The notes beneath the pieces are model-generated. The model did no database searches. It saw only the letters and a list, made by a program, of their open reading frames with translations, and was not told the DNA's origin. The position numbers and the translations under genes are program-made. From Cytophagaceae bacterium (GTDB lineage: Bacteria > Bacteroidota > Bacteroidia > Cytophagales > Cytophagaceae): 64,000 nucleotides of DNA. Location: assembly GCA_025454925.1 (NCBI GenBank), contig JALONM010000002.1:1-64000 (forward strand), written 5' to 3'. This document shows, one piece after another, positions 1 to 9,215 of this stretch. Positions within the stretch are counted from its first letter, which is position 1. Every line of letters begins with the position of its first letter.

Positions 1-570
1 GACTTTGTAAGATCGTTGATGGACCTGGATGGTAAGTGTACATCGTTGGAAGTGTGTATTCGGGAGGAAGCTTCCTTGTATCGGGTAAAAGAATCGCTGC
101 AGGAACGTTTGGGCCCAAACTACAAAGTTATGGATATTGATGAGCAGCATGCCACCATGATCAGAGCTTTGAAAATTGAAAAGCTGGCCGTTTCAATTAT
201 TCTATGCAGTGTGTTGGCTATAGCCTCCGTGGGTATCTATTTCTGTTTGTCGATTTTGGCTCTTCGAAAAAAACACGACATGCACATCTTTGCTGCGGTA
301 GGGGCGAGTCCTTCCCAGATTCGATCGGTATTTCTGATGGAAGGTCAGTTAATTGCGTTATCCGGTGCCGTATTGGGCTTGTCCATTGGATTTATTGTTT
401 GCTATTTGCAGCAAACCTATGGATTTGTTGGCTTGGGAATGAGCACCTCCGTTGTTGATTCGTATCCTGTAGCCATGCAATTCATGGATTTTGTAGCGAT
501 CTTTCCTGTGGTAGTGATCCTTACCTTTCTGGCATCCTTGCAGCCTGCGGCAAGTGTTTTAAAAAAATAA
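1..570 (+). CDS. FtsX/LolC-type ABC transporter permease, C-terminal part (5' truncated by window edge)
   Basis: The reading frame is open from base 1, so the start lies outside the window; 189 residues are visible. Three hydrophobic segments are seen: one starting LAVSIILCSVLAIASVGIY, one at LIALSGAVLGLSIGFIVCY and a last one at VAIFPVVVILTFL. The RKKHDMHIFAAVGASPSQIRSVF stretch between the first two is the typical FtsX-domain loop, where the transporter reports a change of 'gear' near the membrane. In LolC/E and related MacB-like permeases this domain closes the protein, as here (ending near LASLQPAASVLKK). The ATPase partner is not in the window. A LolCE-like lipoprotein-release role is possible, but the substrate is unknown. 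Confidence 0.8.
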   Translation, partial: DFVRSLMDLDGKCTSLEVCIREEASLYRVKESLQERLGPNYKVMDIDEQHATMIRALKIEKLAVSIILCSVLAIASVGIYFCLSILALRKKHDMHIFAAVGASPSQIRSVFLMEGQLIALSGAVLGLSIGFIVCYLQQTYGFVGLGMSTSVVDSYPVAMQFMDFVAIFPVVVILTFLASLQPAASVLKK

Positions 571-574
571 CACC

Positions 575-793
575 ATGCTGAATCGGTGTGTTTTTATAAA
601 AAATTCATTTCCTCTACTCGTCCCATTTCTATTTATTTCGCTCGCTGTAGCGCAGACCAAGGGCTTGGTGCGCGTTCAGGTGAACAAAGTTGTTCAACCG
701 GTTATTCAAATAGACACAAAAAGTACGGTTGAAAAAATCTTCAATTGGAGACTGGTGATATTTGCGGCCTGGATAGAGAGGAAAGCGCCATGA
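575..793 (+). CDS. small predicted exported protein, unknown function
   Basis: This 72-residue frame starts 4 bases after the permease stop, which suggests cotranscription. The first 27 residues look like a signal peptide: basic Arg/Lys near the N-terminus, a hydrophobic core (FPLLVPFLFISLAVA) and an AVA-Q type cleavage site. The remaining ~45 residues match no family I know, and the frame ends inside a short inverted repeat (788-814). The length and abrupt end are compatible with a 3'-truncated remnant of a longer secreted protein. It may also be non-coding; the signal peptide and operon spacing are the only support. Confidence 0.4.
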   Translation: MLNRCVFIKNSFPLLVPFLFISLAVAQTKGLVRVQVNKVVQPVIQIDTKSTVEKIFNWRLVIFAAWIERKAP

Positions 794-921
794 GGTGCGC
801 AAGCCGCCTCATGGCCTTGAAGCGATAGCCAGATAAGCCGCCCAAAATGGTATTCTTAAACTGCAATTAGACAGTAGTAAATCGAAAAACCAAACATTGC
901 TCTATCGTTTGATCATCTGGC

Positions 922-955
922 ATCAATTTGTCTGACCCTGGTCAGGTAAATTGAT
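922..955 (+). terminator. 34-base near-perfect palindrome, probable terminator hairpin for the plus-strand unit
   Basis: ATCAATTT, two bases, CTGACC, two bases, GGTCAG, two bases, AAATTGAT: the outer 8-base and inner 6-base arms are perfect complements. The intervening GT/GT positions form G-U wobbles in plus-strand RNA but A-C mismatches in minus-strand RNA, so the fold is favoured in plus-strand transcripts. It sits between convergent genes. The U-rich tail (ATAATTTTAA) is weak. Confidence 0.5.
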
Positions 956-1004
956 ATAATTTTAACCGGAAATTCTCCATAGAAGCGAACGATAGCGAAT
1001 ATAT

Positions 1005-1553
1005 TCAAAAATCTATTTCGCAACGTTCACCGCCCAGCAGATCAATATTTCCTTCAATTTCCAAATTTAATTTCTGCAGGGAAAGTTCTTCTTTGTAATG
1101 ATTCTTGAGTTCTTTTCTTTTGATACATTCCAAAAACCTGCGCACTTCTTCTTTCGTTTCCAGGCGCAAGGGAGGAACTTCTTTAGGCTGATTGGAAGCA
1201 TCTTTGGCCACCATGGTAAAATAGGAAGTATTGGTATGTCGCACATGTCCGGTAACCACATTTTCCGATTCCACGCGGATACCGACAATTAAAGATGTTC
1301 GGCCGACATAGTTAACACTCGCTTTCAACGAAACCAGTTCTCCTACTTCAATAGGTTCTCTGAAATCCACCGTTTCTACCGATACCGTTACACAATAACC
1401 ACCCGCATGTTTCGACGCGCAGGCATAGGCAACTTTATCCATAAGCGAAAGCAAAATGCCCCCGTGTATTTTCCCACCGAAATTGGCATAGGAAGGAATC
1501 ATGAGTTCTGTTATGGTGGTTTGTGAATATTTCACAGGTCTACTGGTGTTCAT
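1005..1553 (-). CDS. acyl-CoA thioesterase, hot-dog fold (YciA/ACOT-like)
   Basis: This 182-residue protein has the hot-dog acyl-CoA hydrolase core: the NFGGKIHGGILLSLMDKVAYACASKHAGG region (approximately residues 24-53) matches the 'N..G..hGG.ll..mD..a...a..ha' pattern of YciA/BACH-type enzymes. The following TVSVETVDFREPIEVGELVSL is the second strand-rich block. Family members hydrolyse acyl-CoA thioesters in the cytoplasm. The C-terminal ~60 residues are charged and not part of the fold. The start codon overlaps the stop of the WbpB-like dehydrogenase gene by 4 bases (ATGA), making it the last gene of the wbpE-wbpD-wbpB-like operon. Whether it works with that pathway is unknown. Confidence 0.85.
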   Translation of the reverse strand: MNTSRPVKYSQTTITELMIPSYANFGGKIHGGILLSLMDKVAYACASKHAGGYCVTVSVETVDFREPIEVGELVSLKASVNYVGRTSLIVGIRVESENVVTGHVRHTNTSYFTMVAKDASNQPKEVPPLRLETKEEVRRFLECIKRKELKNHYKEELSLQKLNLEIEGNIDLLGGERCEIDF

Positions 1554-2584
1554 GATTGTTTTTGAAATTTAGCGGACTGGTAAATGCGTTCTATTATTTC
1601 AACGACCTTTAATCCTTCTAGTGCATTCGTTGTAGCGGTAGAATTTCCGAGTAAAGTGGAAACTACGTTTTCAATAATATAATGATGATTGGCAGCAGAT
1701 CCTTTGTACGCTCCATAATCGTTGGGAGGATTGCTGGGCGCCAGGGTAGGCATGGTGTAATCCTTTACATGACAGTATTCCACTTCGTTCATGTATTGCC
1801 CACCTACTTTGATACTTCCATTTTCCGCAATTATCGTGAGGCTGCTCTCCAGATTGCTGTCGTACACGGAAGTGGAAAAATTAAGACTTCCCATGCCTCC
1901 ATTGGTGAATTCAAACGATACTAGCCCGGAGTCTTCAAACTCAGTAACTCCTTTATGGTTGAAATCAAACATTCGTGCTTTTATGTTTTGTATATCTCCG
2001 AAAAGCCAATACATAATGTCGATGAAATGCGAAAATTGTGTAAACAAAGTTCCGCCGTCCAGTTGTTTATTGCCATGCCAGTTGCCTGGCTTATAATAGC
2101 GATGATCGCGGTTCCAGTAGCAATTAATCTGGACCAGATAAATTTTCCCCAATTTTCCACTGCTTACAATGGACTTCAGCCATTCCGAAGGAGGGGAATA
2201 CCGGTTTTGCATCACGCAAAATACCTGACGAGATACTTGCAGTGCTTTGTAAATAAGCTCTTCACACGAAGCCTTGGTGAGCCCCATGGGCTTTTCGCAT
2301 ACGACATGACGTTTTGAGTCGAGAGCCTTTAACGAATGCTCCACATGGTATCCATTCGGAGAACAAACATTTACCACATCAATGTCCAAGGAAGAAGCCA
2401 GCAATGCTTCTGCTGAATTAAAGAATGCAACCTCGCCAAAACTTTCTAATCCAAGTTCTTCCTTGGGCCTTATATCAGCCAGTGCTACCAATTCGGAATC
2501 CGGATTTTGTTTTACCATCGAAGCATGGCGTTTCCCAATATGTCCGCAACCTATAACCGCAAATTTAATTTTCTTCTTTTCCAT
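1550..2584 (-). CDS. Gfo/Idh/MocA sugar-nucleotide dehydrogenase, WbpB/WlbA-like
   Basis: A 344-residue NAD-dependent oxidoreductase. The N-terminal Rossmann motif is VIGCGHIGKRHA, followed by ALADIRP, and the family's EKP motif appears as CEKPMG. The C-terminal half has NRYSPPSEWLK and GGTLFTQFSHFIDIMYWLFG, as in WbpB/WlbA, which oxidise C3 of UDP-GlcNAc-uronic acid. The start at 2584 (MEKKKIKFAVIG) is chosen because the Rossmann fold begins there; the frame is open 24 codons further upstream but that part overlaps the preceding gene. One base separates it from the acetyltransferase gene. Neighbouring aminotransferase and acetyltransferase genes support a role in UDP-2,3-diacetamido-2,3-dideoxy-glucuronate synthesis. 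WbpA (UDP-GlcNAc 6-dehydrogenase), needed upstream, is not in the window. Confidence 0.85.
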   Translation of the reverse strand: MEKKKIKFAVIGCGHIGKRHASMVKQNPDSELVALADIRPKEELGLESFGEVAFFNSAEALLASSLDIDVVNVCSPNGYHVEHSLKALDSKRHVVCEKPMGLTKASCEELIYKALQVSRQVFCVMQNRYSPPSEWLKSIVSSGKLGKIYLVQINCYWNRDHRYYKPGNWHGNKQLDGGTLFTQFSHFIDIMYWLFGDIQNIKARMFDFNHKGVTEFEDSGLVSFEFTNGGMGSLNFSTSVYDSNLESSLTIIAENGSIKVGGQYMNEVEYCHVKDYTMPTLAPSNPPNDYGAYKGSAANHHYIIENVVSTLLGNSTATTNALEGLKVVEIIERIYQSAKFQKQS

Positions 2585-2585
2585 A

Positions 2586-3167
2586 CTATTCGATTCTTCT
2601 AACGATAGTGCCCTCTTTTTTATAACGTTGTCCGGAAGCTGCGCAAATAGCCTCACCTTCGGTATTGAACGTTAGCTTTTCACCGAACTCACTCATCCAA
2701 CCAATTTGTTTGGCGGGGTTCCCTACCACCAATGCATACGCGGGTACAGGTTTGGTAACCACGCTCCCTGCTCCTATAAATGCAAATTTTCCAATTTCAT
2801 TTCCACAAACGATGGTGGCATTGGCTCCAATACTAGCCCCTTCGCGCACCCATGTTTGCATGTATTCATTCTTGCGGTTCACAGCACTCCTGGGGTTATA
2901 CACGTTTGTAAACACCATGGAAGGTCCCAGAAATACATTGTCTTCACATATCACCCCGGTGTACACCGAAACATTATTCTGGATTTTAACATTATTTCCT
3001 AATTGTACTTGCGGAGAGATTACTACATTCTGGCCTATGTTACAATGATTGCCAATCACACAACCTGACATGATGTGGCTGAAATGCCAGATCTTGGTTC
3101 CGCTGCCGATGCTGCAACCTTCATCAACATACGAGGATTCATGTACAAAATAATCGGTATTCATCAT
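2586..3167 (-). CDS. hexapeptide-repeat N-acetyltransferase, WbpD-like
   Basis: 193 residues made almost entirely of left-handed beta-helix hexapeptide repeats ([43 protein letters not shown] and so on), followed by [17 protein letters not shown] and a short C-terminal tail. WbpD and relatives transfer acetyl from acetyl-CoA to the 3-amino group of UDP-GlcNAc3N-uronate. The gene begins at an ATGATGA junction with the aminotransferase stop, indicating translational coupling; either ATG (3167 or 3164) could be used. Position between the WbpE-like and WbpB-like genes makes the substrate assignment likely. The specific sugar is inferred. Confidence 0.85.
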   Translation of the reverse strand: MMNTDYFVHESSYVDEGCSIGSGTKIWHFSHIMSGCVIGNHCNIGQNVVISPQVQLGNNVKIQNNVSVYTGVICEDNVFLGPSMVFTNVYNPRSAVNRKNEYMQTWVREGASIGANATIVCGNEIGKFAFIGAGSVVTKPVPAYALVVGNPAKQIGWMSEFGEKLTFNTEGEAICAASGQRYKKEGTIVRRIE

Positions 3168-4288
3168 GCAAAAAATTCTCGGATAGATTGGCAAATGTAA
3201 GATTGTTGACTTTCTTCCAGTTCGGTGTGCATCGGCAAGGAAAGCACTTGGCGAGCCAGCAATTCCGCTACTGGCAAGGACCCTGGGGGATACTCGACAC
3301 TGGCGTATGCTTTTTGAAAATGTACCGGTTCCGGATAGTACACCATGGTAGGAATGCCTTTTTTTTCCAGGAAAGACTTCAACGCATCGCGCTTACCATC
3401 GGCTACCTTTAATGTGTACTGATGAAAAACGTGAGAGGAAGCTGGGTCGCGGTAAGGAATCTGAATTCCTCCGATACCCGATAACTGGGCATCGTAAAAA
3501 TCAGCAGCTTTTTGCCGTGCTGCAATGTAGGCATCCAGGTGTTTCAGTTTCACCAACAAAATGGAGGCCTGCAAGGTATCTAAGCGAGAATTTACCCCGA
3601 TGATGTCATGGTAATATTTTCGTTCCTGTCCATGGTTACAGATCATCCGTATTTGCTTTGCCAGAGTAGCATCCTGGCTGAATAGGGCGCCCCCGTCTCC
3701 ATAGCATCCCAGGTTTTTGGAAGGGAAGAAAGAGGTAGTACCAATGGCACCGATGGTGCCGGCGTGTTTACGCATGCCTTCCACTTGGCAGAAAGCCCCT
3801 ATCGCCTGTGCATTATCTTCTATCAATGGAATTCCATATTGGTTTGATATTTTCATCAGGGCCTCCATGGCGCAACATTGACCAAACAAATGCACCACCA
3901 CAATGGCTTTGGTACGTTCAGTAATGGAGGCCTCTACCGATGCGGGTGAAATATTAAATGTATGAGGGTCTGATTCGGCAAGTATTAGTTTCAGGCCTAA
4001 CAATGCAGCCGTTTCAACTGTGGCAATGTAGGTAAAGGCTGGCACTATGATTTCATCGCCAGGCTTTAGGGCCAGGGCCATCATGGCTACCTGGAGGGCA
4101 TCGGTACCATTGGCACAACCAATAACAGACGCTGAGTTAAGATAAGATGCCAATTGAGCCTCCAATTCTTTTACCGGAGGCCCTTGAATAAACGCAGAGG
4201 ATTCAATAGAATGAATCAATGCAGCATCTATTTCATTTTTTATGCGTTTATACTGACCTAATAGGTCAACCATTTGAATGGTGTTCAT
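3164..4288 (-). CDS. DegT/DnrJ/EryC1 sugar aminotransferase, WbpE-like
   Basis: 374 residues of PLP-dependent sugar aminotransferase. [16 protein letters not shown] (near residues 58-73) is the cofactor phosphate region, [13 protein letters not shown] carries the PLP-stacking Asp, and [17 protein letters not shown] contains the Schiff-base Lys. WbpE-type enzymes aminate the 3-keto sugar nucleotide made by WbpB. It is the first gene of the minus-strand operon that continues with acetyltransferase, dehydrogenase and thioesterase. It diverges from the asparagine-synthase-like gene at 4509, with 220 bases between them. A different DegT enzyme serves the legionaminic arm (12188-13330). Confidence 0.88.
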   Translation of the reverse strand: MNTIQMVDLLGQYKRIKNEIDAALIHSIESSAFIQGPPVKELEAQLASYLNSASVIGCANGTDALQVAMMALALKPGDEIIVPAFTYIATVETAALLGLKLILAESDPHTFNISPASVEASITERTKAIVVVHLFGQCCAMEALMKISNQYGIPLIEDNAQAIGAFCQVEGMRKHAGTIGAIGTTSFFPSKNLGCYGDGGALFSQDATLAKQIRMICNHGQERKYYHDIIGVNSRLDTLQASILLVKLKHLDAYIAARQKAADFYDAQLSGIGGIQIPYRDPASSHVFHQYTLKVADGKRDALKSFLEKKGIPTMVYYPEPVHFQKAYASVEYPPGSLPVAELLARQVLSLPMHTELEESQQSYICQSIREFFA

Positions 4289-4409
4289 TTGGTAATAATA
4301 CGGAAAAGTTTAGAAAAATAGTTGAAATCAAAAATTCCCTGAATAGAAGTAATGACGATACATAAGAATTTAAGTAAATAAAATAGTCTCATTTGAAGTC
4401 AAAAAATTA

Positions 4410-4439
4410 TTGGAAACGGATATTTTTATGTAATATTTG
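4410..4439 (+). promoter_or_regulatory. candidate Bacteroidota promoter for the asparagine-synthase-like gene
   Basis: A TTG (4410-4412) lies 18 bases before TAATATTTG (4431-4439), which differs from the TAnnTTTG -7 consensus by one extra base. The start codon is 70 bases downstream. Spacing is one base under the usual 19-21, so this is a moderate candidate only. Confidence 0.4.
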
Positions 4440-4508
4440 CAGAAGGGATTCGCGACATTTAATTAAAATTGAATGTAATTCAATTAAGGGATACAGGAGG
4501 AAATTTTA

Positions 4509-6308
4509 ATGTGTGGTATCAGTGGCATAATCTCGTTCGGTCCACCCGTCGAGCATATGTTAATTCAGTCGATGAATGACAATCTTTTGCATCGCGGTCC
4601 AAACCATTCTGCAATTTGGTTTAATCCAGAAGCAACTGTAGCCTTAGGGAATACCAGGTTGGCTATTATCGATATGCATTCTTCTGGAAATCAGCCTATG
4701 ATTTCTCAAGATGGGAGATTTGTAATTGTGTATAACGGAGAAGTATACAATTATCCGGAACTCCGAAAACAATTGATCAATAAAGGATACACATTTCGAT
4801 CGCATTCCGATACTGAAGTAATTTTGGTTGCTTACCAGGAATGGGGAAAACATTGCCTTGAACGATTTAACGGAATGTTTGCTTTTGGTATTTGGGATAA
4901 TCAGCAACAAGAACTTTTTCTAGGTCGGGATCGAATAGGGGAGAAACCACTGTTTATTTATCAGGATGAACATCGTTTTGTATTTGCCTCAGAACTAAAA
5001 TCCCTTTGGGCAGGAAGGGTGCCTAAAAAATTAAATTTTGATTTCCTTAGAAATTATATCGTAAACGGAAGGACGTATAATTACTTCGATCTTTCTGAAA
5101 CTTTTTATCACGGTGTTAAAAAGTTGAAGGCGGCTCATTATTTAGTTGTAAATAAATCAAAGGATCCACAGCAACTGAAGTACTGGAATTTGTCTATAAA
5201 ACAACCAAGGAATGTTTCCCTGCAGGAAAGTGTAGAGACTTATAAGGCATTGTTTACAGAATCGTTGAGAATGCGCTTGAATGCGGATACAGAAGTTGCA
5301 TCTTGCCTTTCCGGCGGATTGGATAGTTCTTCTATTGTTTGTTTAAGTCGAGCCTTAGGACATGATATTCAAACGTTTTCCGCCCGTTTTAACGATCCGG
5401 ATCTTGACGAAGGAAGATATTTAAGGGCCGTCATTCCAGACGAGAGTAAGCATACCGATATCTTAATGTCGGAAGATAAAATGGCCGAAGTTTTGGATGA
5501 GATGTTTTTTCACCAGGAAACACCATTTCATGGAGCAAGCTATCTCAGTGAATTTCTGGTCATGAAAGAAGTTAATCGAAAAGGCATTAAAGTACTTTTG
5601 GATGGGCAGGGGGCTGATGAAACCTTGATCGGTTACGAGGCTTACTTTGAAACCTTGCTTAGACAAATATTAGTGAATGCTCCTGCCACTTTCCGTCATC
5701 AACTTCAACTACTCAGGAATAATACTCAGCACAAAGGCCAATATGGATTAAAATTTTTTATTAAATCAATTTGGCCAAACTTGTTCAGGAAATTAAAAGA
5801 TACCTATTATACATTTCAATACAATTCCTTTTTGCATCCTGAATTCCTGCAGAATGCTTCGTCTATTCATACTCCCGATTATATTTATCATAATATTTCC
5901 GAACATCTGCACCGCAATTGTGTAGGAGGCGATCTGGAGTTTCTTCTAACTTGCAGCGACCGGAGCTCTATGGCTTTTGGGGTAGAGGCCAGAATGCCAT
6001 TTTTGGATCATACCCTGATTGAATACTTGAATGAAACGCCCGTTGAGTACCGAATTCATAATTTTCAAACCAAATACCTGCACCGACAGGCCATGAAAGG
6101 AATTGTTCCGGAATTAATTTTGAACAGAAAAGATAAAAACGGATATGCGGCGCCTCAACAAGCGTTTATGAATCATCCTATTATGCAGTCGGAATATCAG
6201 AAAAGTTTACAAATACTTACAAAAGAAAAAATTACAAAGCCTCAGATACAATTGAGTAATATGGATTTGAAATGGAGAATTATTATGGCGGCCAAATTGC
6301 TCAAGTAA
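4509..6308 (+). CDS. asparagine-synthase-like glutamine-dependent amidotransferase (copy 1)
   Basis: 599 residues with the AsnB layout. MCGISGII at the N-terminus puts Cys2 as the Ntn glutaminase nucleophile; RLAIID and YNGEVYNYPELR are class II GATase motifs. The PP-loop SGGLDSSS lies near residue 267 in the synthetase half, with DGQGADETLIGY further on. AsnB amidates aspartate, but homologues in glycan clusters (for example WbpS of Pseudomonas aeruginosa O6) are linked to uronamide formation. Placement between two sugar operons favours carbohydrate amidation. AGGAGG lies 10-15 bases before the ATG, an unusually good Shine-Dalgarno site for this phylum. Copy 2 is at 23572. Confidence 0.85.
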   Translation: MCGISGIISFGPPVEHMLIQSMNDNLLHRGPNHSAIWFNPEATVALGNTRLAIIDMHSSGNQPMISQDGRFVIVYNGEVYNYPELRKQLINKGYTFRSHSDTEVILVAYQEWGKHCLERFNGMFAFGIWDNQQQELFLGRDRIGEKPLFIYQDEHRFVFASELKSLWAGRVPKKLNFDFLRNYIVNGRTYNYFDLSETFYHGVKKLKAAHYLVVNKSKDPQQLKYWNLSIKQPRNVSLQESVETYKALFTESLRMRLNADTEVASCLSGGLDSSSIVCLSRALGHDIQTFSARFNDPDLDEGRYLRAVIPDESKHTDILMSEDKMAEVLDEMFFHQETPFHGASYLSEFLVMKEVNRKGIKVLLDGQGADETLIGYEAYFETLLRQILVNAPATFRHQLQLLRNNTQHKGQYGLKFFIKSIWPNLFRKLKDTYYTFQYNSFLHPEFLQNASSIHTPDYIYHNISEHLHRNCVGGDLEFLLTCSDRSSMAFGVEARMPFLDHTLIEYLNETPVEYRIHNFQTKYLHRQAMKGIVPELILNRKDKNGYAAPQQAFMNHPIMQSEYQKSLQILTKEKITKPQIQLSNMDLKWRIIMAAKLLK

Positions 6309-6340
6309 TATTTTTCGCTGTTTATTTTTGACCAATTTCA

Positions 6341-7558
6341 TTAATCATCCGTTCCGTCTTTGTTTACGGTATGACGTAATTTCCAGGTTCCATTGTCTAA
6401 CTTCCATAAATGAGGAGATCTGAATTCCGCACATAATTCATGGAATCGCTCGGGTTTCATATCAATATATTCCATGATTTCGTTGAAATATTTGTCAGGA
6501 AATTCACCATCAAATTTTTTTACCAAGGCACATGCCTCTTCTCTGGTAATATGATTGTTTCTTATTTCTTGCGAAGCATCGTAGGTGGCCCGTCCAATGC
6601 CGAATTTGATAAATGTAGTGTAGTAATGTAGGTCATCAATCTTGTCATCAATACTATTGTATTTACTATATGTGCCTTGAGTACGGAAGGGGCGTGCTTT
6701 GAATCCTGTATTTTCAACAGCGTAGTAATAAACTTCTTGAGGAGTCCATCTCAGGTAATATCCGAGGTAATGGACTTGTATACTGGAATTACTAAGTTCG
6801 GAGGCTGGTGCGGGTAAAAAGGACATGAGATCCGAGTTTGTTACCTGGTATTTTTCGCGAAGCTCTCTAACCGAAACACCACCCAGGTAGATTTCATCCA
6901 GGTTGTTAAAGCTATAATACGATTTATCGCGCAGTGAACTGGCATTGTCGGCGATAGGGTTGCCATATTCAGCTTCATTCTCACCATAAAAGATTAATGG
7001 AATGCCATATTTAAGCGCGATTTTGGGTGCCAGATTTTTTTGCCCCAGCATAAATGTTTGAAACGGATGGAGTAAATTTTCAATAGACAAGCGAGTTAGC
7101 AATTTCATCACTTTGCCATTTCTATTGAAACTGATATTATCGAATCCGCTATCGATCCAGTTCTTCCAGTTTTTGTAGCCATAATCAGTATACAAAATGG
7201 GAGGCCAGGTAACGGTTAATGGATTCATGCCATATTTATACTTAAGAACATGTGCCTGAAAAGCACTGTCTTTGCCTCCGCTGCCCGGGACTAAACAATC
7301 GTAGGATCCATCTTTACTTCTATATTGGTCGAGAAGCTTTAGTAATTCTTCTTCTCTCTTTTTCCAGTCAATTTGATCTTTTTGCTCGTTGGCTCTGCAT
7401 GCATCACAAATGCCTTCTTCATCAAAAGCCATAGTGCGCTTTTTCGTACCAATGGTGTGCTTAAATTCAACTTCCGAAACAGGTCGCTGATTCGACATTA
7501 CACACTTTTTGCAAAAAACTACATTCGAGGGTAGTCCATATTTAGTCTCCAGCGCCAT
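6341..7558 (-). CDS. N-acetyl sugar amidotransferase, WbpG/PseA-like (set A, legionaminic arm)
   Basis: 405 residues. Near the N-terminus are two CxxC pairs (VFCKKCVMS and GICDACRAN), a probable zinc-binding module. The PP-loop ATPase motif follows as PGSGGKDSAFQ (near residue 92), with FYGENEAEYGN further on. WbpG and PseA use ammonia from a HisH-type glutaminase to convert an acetamido group into acetamidino on a sugar. It is the last gene of the leftward arm, separated from the Wzx gene by 232 bases. The matching HisH-like and HisF-like genes lie at 10712-12201. Its position behind the legionaminic operon suggests a nonulosonate or its precursor as substrate, which is inferred. Confidence 0.85.
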   Translation of the reverse strand: MALETKYGLPSNVVFCKKCVMSNQRPVSEVEFKHTIGTKKRTMAFDEEGICDACRANEQKDQIDWKKREEELLKLLDQYRSKDGSYDCLVPGSGGKDSAFQAHVLKYKYGMNPLTVTWPPILYTDYGYKNWKNWIDSGFDNISFNRNGKVMKLLTRLSIENLLHPFQTFMLGQKNLAPKIALKYGIPLIFYGENEAEYGNPIADNASSLRDKSYYSFNNLDEIYLGGVSVRELREKYQVTNSDLMSFLPAPASELSNSSIQVHYLGYYLRWTPQEVYYYAVENTGFKARPFRTQGTYSKYNSIDDKIDDLHYYTTFIKFGIGRATYDASQEIRNNHITREEACALVKKFDGEFPDKYFNEIMEYIDMKPERFHELCAEFRSPHLWKLDNGTWKLRHTVNKDGTDD

Positions 7559-7790
7559 ATAGGGTATATTCTAGTAAATGCTACAACATGTGAAAAAATG
7601 AATTTCATCTGCAAGTGAACAGCGTTTCATTTTTTTGTAAGTATATAAAAATCGTGGAACTTTAAAAAGTCAATTTCTACATTCTGTCTGCTTACAGCAG
7701 AAACGCTTCCATCCCCAAGCTTACGTAATTTCAATGATATGGTTTTCATAAAGGCAGCGGCATTGTGAAACAAGCATGAAAGAAAATGAC

Positions 7791-9215
7791 TTATTGTTGC
7801 TTGGCAATAGAACGTTTTAATCTCCAGGCGAAAGCCCCCATGGAGAGCACTGCGGAAAAACTTAGGACAAGTTTCATGAGGATACTGCTTTCAGAAAAGT
7901 AAAGCGCAGTGCCGGTTAAAATAACCGTTAGGCTTAGCCAACCAAACGGATAATAGGATATGGGGTGTCTGGATTTGAAATCCTTTAAATGAAAGCCGGC
8001 ATATCCGTTATACATCAAAGAAATAAATGTGGCAATGACTGAGGCTAGCACTCCGAAAAAGGGAACAAAGATTAAATTAAGAACTATATTCAAAATGCCC
8101 CCTGCAAACGAAATCTTCCATAGCTCGCCAGTTCTTTCATGATAAAACAGAAAATTAACACAGGCGTAGTACATTGGCAAATAGCAATATCCCATGATGA
8201 TGATGATGGCAATATAAAAACTCGAATGAAGTACAGGGTCACTCACTAACACGTAAAATATTTCTTTTAGCCAGAGGCAACCCACAAAAGCAAGCAGTAA
8301 AAAGAGTACTTGAAATAAGAAGGTGTAATCTCTGATTAATAGTAAATTTTTATCTTCTCGCGTGGCCAGCATCCTTAGTTGGGTAGGACTAATAGCCAGT
8401 CCCAAAGCAGAAGCTAAGAGTTCTACATAATTCCCAAACATATAAGCGAAGTTATATTTTCCTATTTCCTGAATGGGTTGGTTCATTCGATCCAGAATTA
8501 TTCGATCGGCAGTGTTATTTAAAAAACTAGAATAATTATGAGGAATGGTTGGCAATCCTATGCGCAAGTATCTTTTGATGAATCGAATATTTATTCTGAA
8601 ATCAGGATAAAATTTTTGTTTAACGATTAAAGGAAGTCCGTACATGGAGCCTTGAATAAGGGTGCTGGCAAAAATAGCGTAGAACCAACTCATATAGCCC
8701 AGTTGGAGTTGAACGATTCCTAGGTAATTAATCAATACACCTGCAAGTCCTGAAATTGCTGTAACCACTGATATAAAGAGTGCATTTTCGTTGAGTTGAA
8801 AATACCGGTAACCAAACAATAAAGGCAATTCAAAGAATAAAGAAGAAACAGAGTAAAGAGTTATGATTATGAGTTTTCGTTCGTCGGGGATTTCAGGCAT
8901 GGTAGCATACAAAACCAAGGCCTGAAGCAGTACAAAGAATAAAGACCAAATCATCAGAAAACCAAATAAGCGTTTCCAGATCCCAATCCATTTGATAGGA
9001 TGATTAACAAAAAGATTTACCACACAAATCGTTAATCCCAGGTCTTTCAGCGCCGCGAGTCCACCTACATATCCAAGAATAATTCCATACACTCCAAAAT
9101 CATGTGGGCTTAAAAAACTAGTAAGTACAGGTAACAATAAAAAATTAAGAGCCTTAGGTAGTTGGGGGGCTATGGCATATAACAACGCATTTATGGCAAT
9201 TCTATTCGCAGGCAT
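7791..9215 (-). CDS. Wzx-type oligosaccharide flippase (MOP superfamily)
   Basis: 474 residues with about 12-14 hydrophobic segments. The beginning (LPKALNFLLLPVLTSFLSPHDFGVYGI) is typical of Wzx/RfbX proteins, which move lipid-linked repeat units across the inner membrane. The ATG at 9215 overlaps the TGA of the preceding gene by one base; a GTG one codon upstream is the alternative. The presence of Wzx and a Wzy-like protein (25437) implies a Wzx/Wzy-dependent pathway. No Wzz, Wza, Wzc or O-antigen ligase is visible, so O-antigen and capsule cannot be told apart. Confidence 0.88.
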   Translation of the reverse strand: MPANRIAINALLYAIAPQLPKALNFLLLPVLTSFLSPHDFGVYGIILGYVGGLAALKDLGLTICVVNLFVNHPIKWIGIWKRLFGFLMIWSLFFVLLQALVLYATMPEIPDERKLIIITLYSVSSLFFELPLLFGYRYFQLNENALFISVVTAISGLAGVLINYLGIVQLQLGYMSWFYAIFASTLIQGSMYGLPLIVKQKFYPDFRINIRFIKRYLRIGLPTIPHNYSSFLNNTADRIILDRMNQPIQEIGKYNFAYMFGNYVELLASALGLAISPTQLRMLATREDKNLLLIRDYTFLFQVLFLLLAFVGCLWLKEIFYVLVSDPVLHSSFYIAIIIIMGYCYLPMYYACVNFLFYHERTGELWKISFAGGILNIVLNLIFVPFFGVLASVIATFISLMYNGYAGFHLKDFKSRHPISYYPFGWLSLTVILTGTALYFSESSILMKLVLSFSAVLSMGAFAWRLKRSIAKQQ

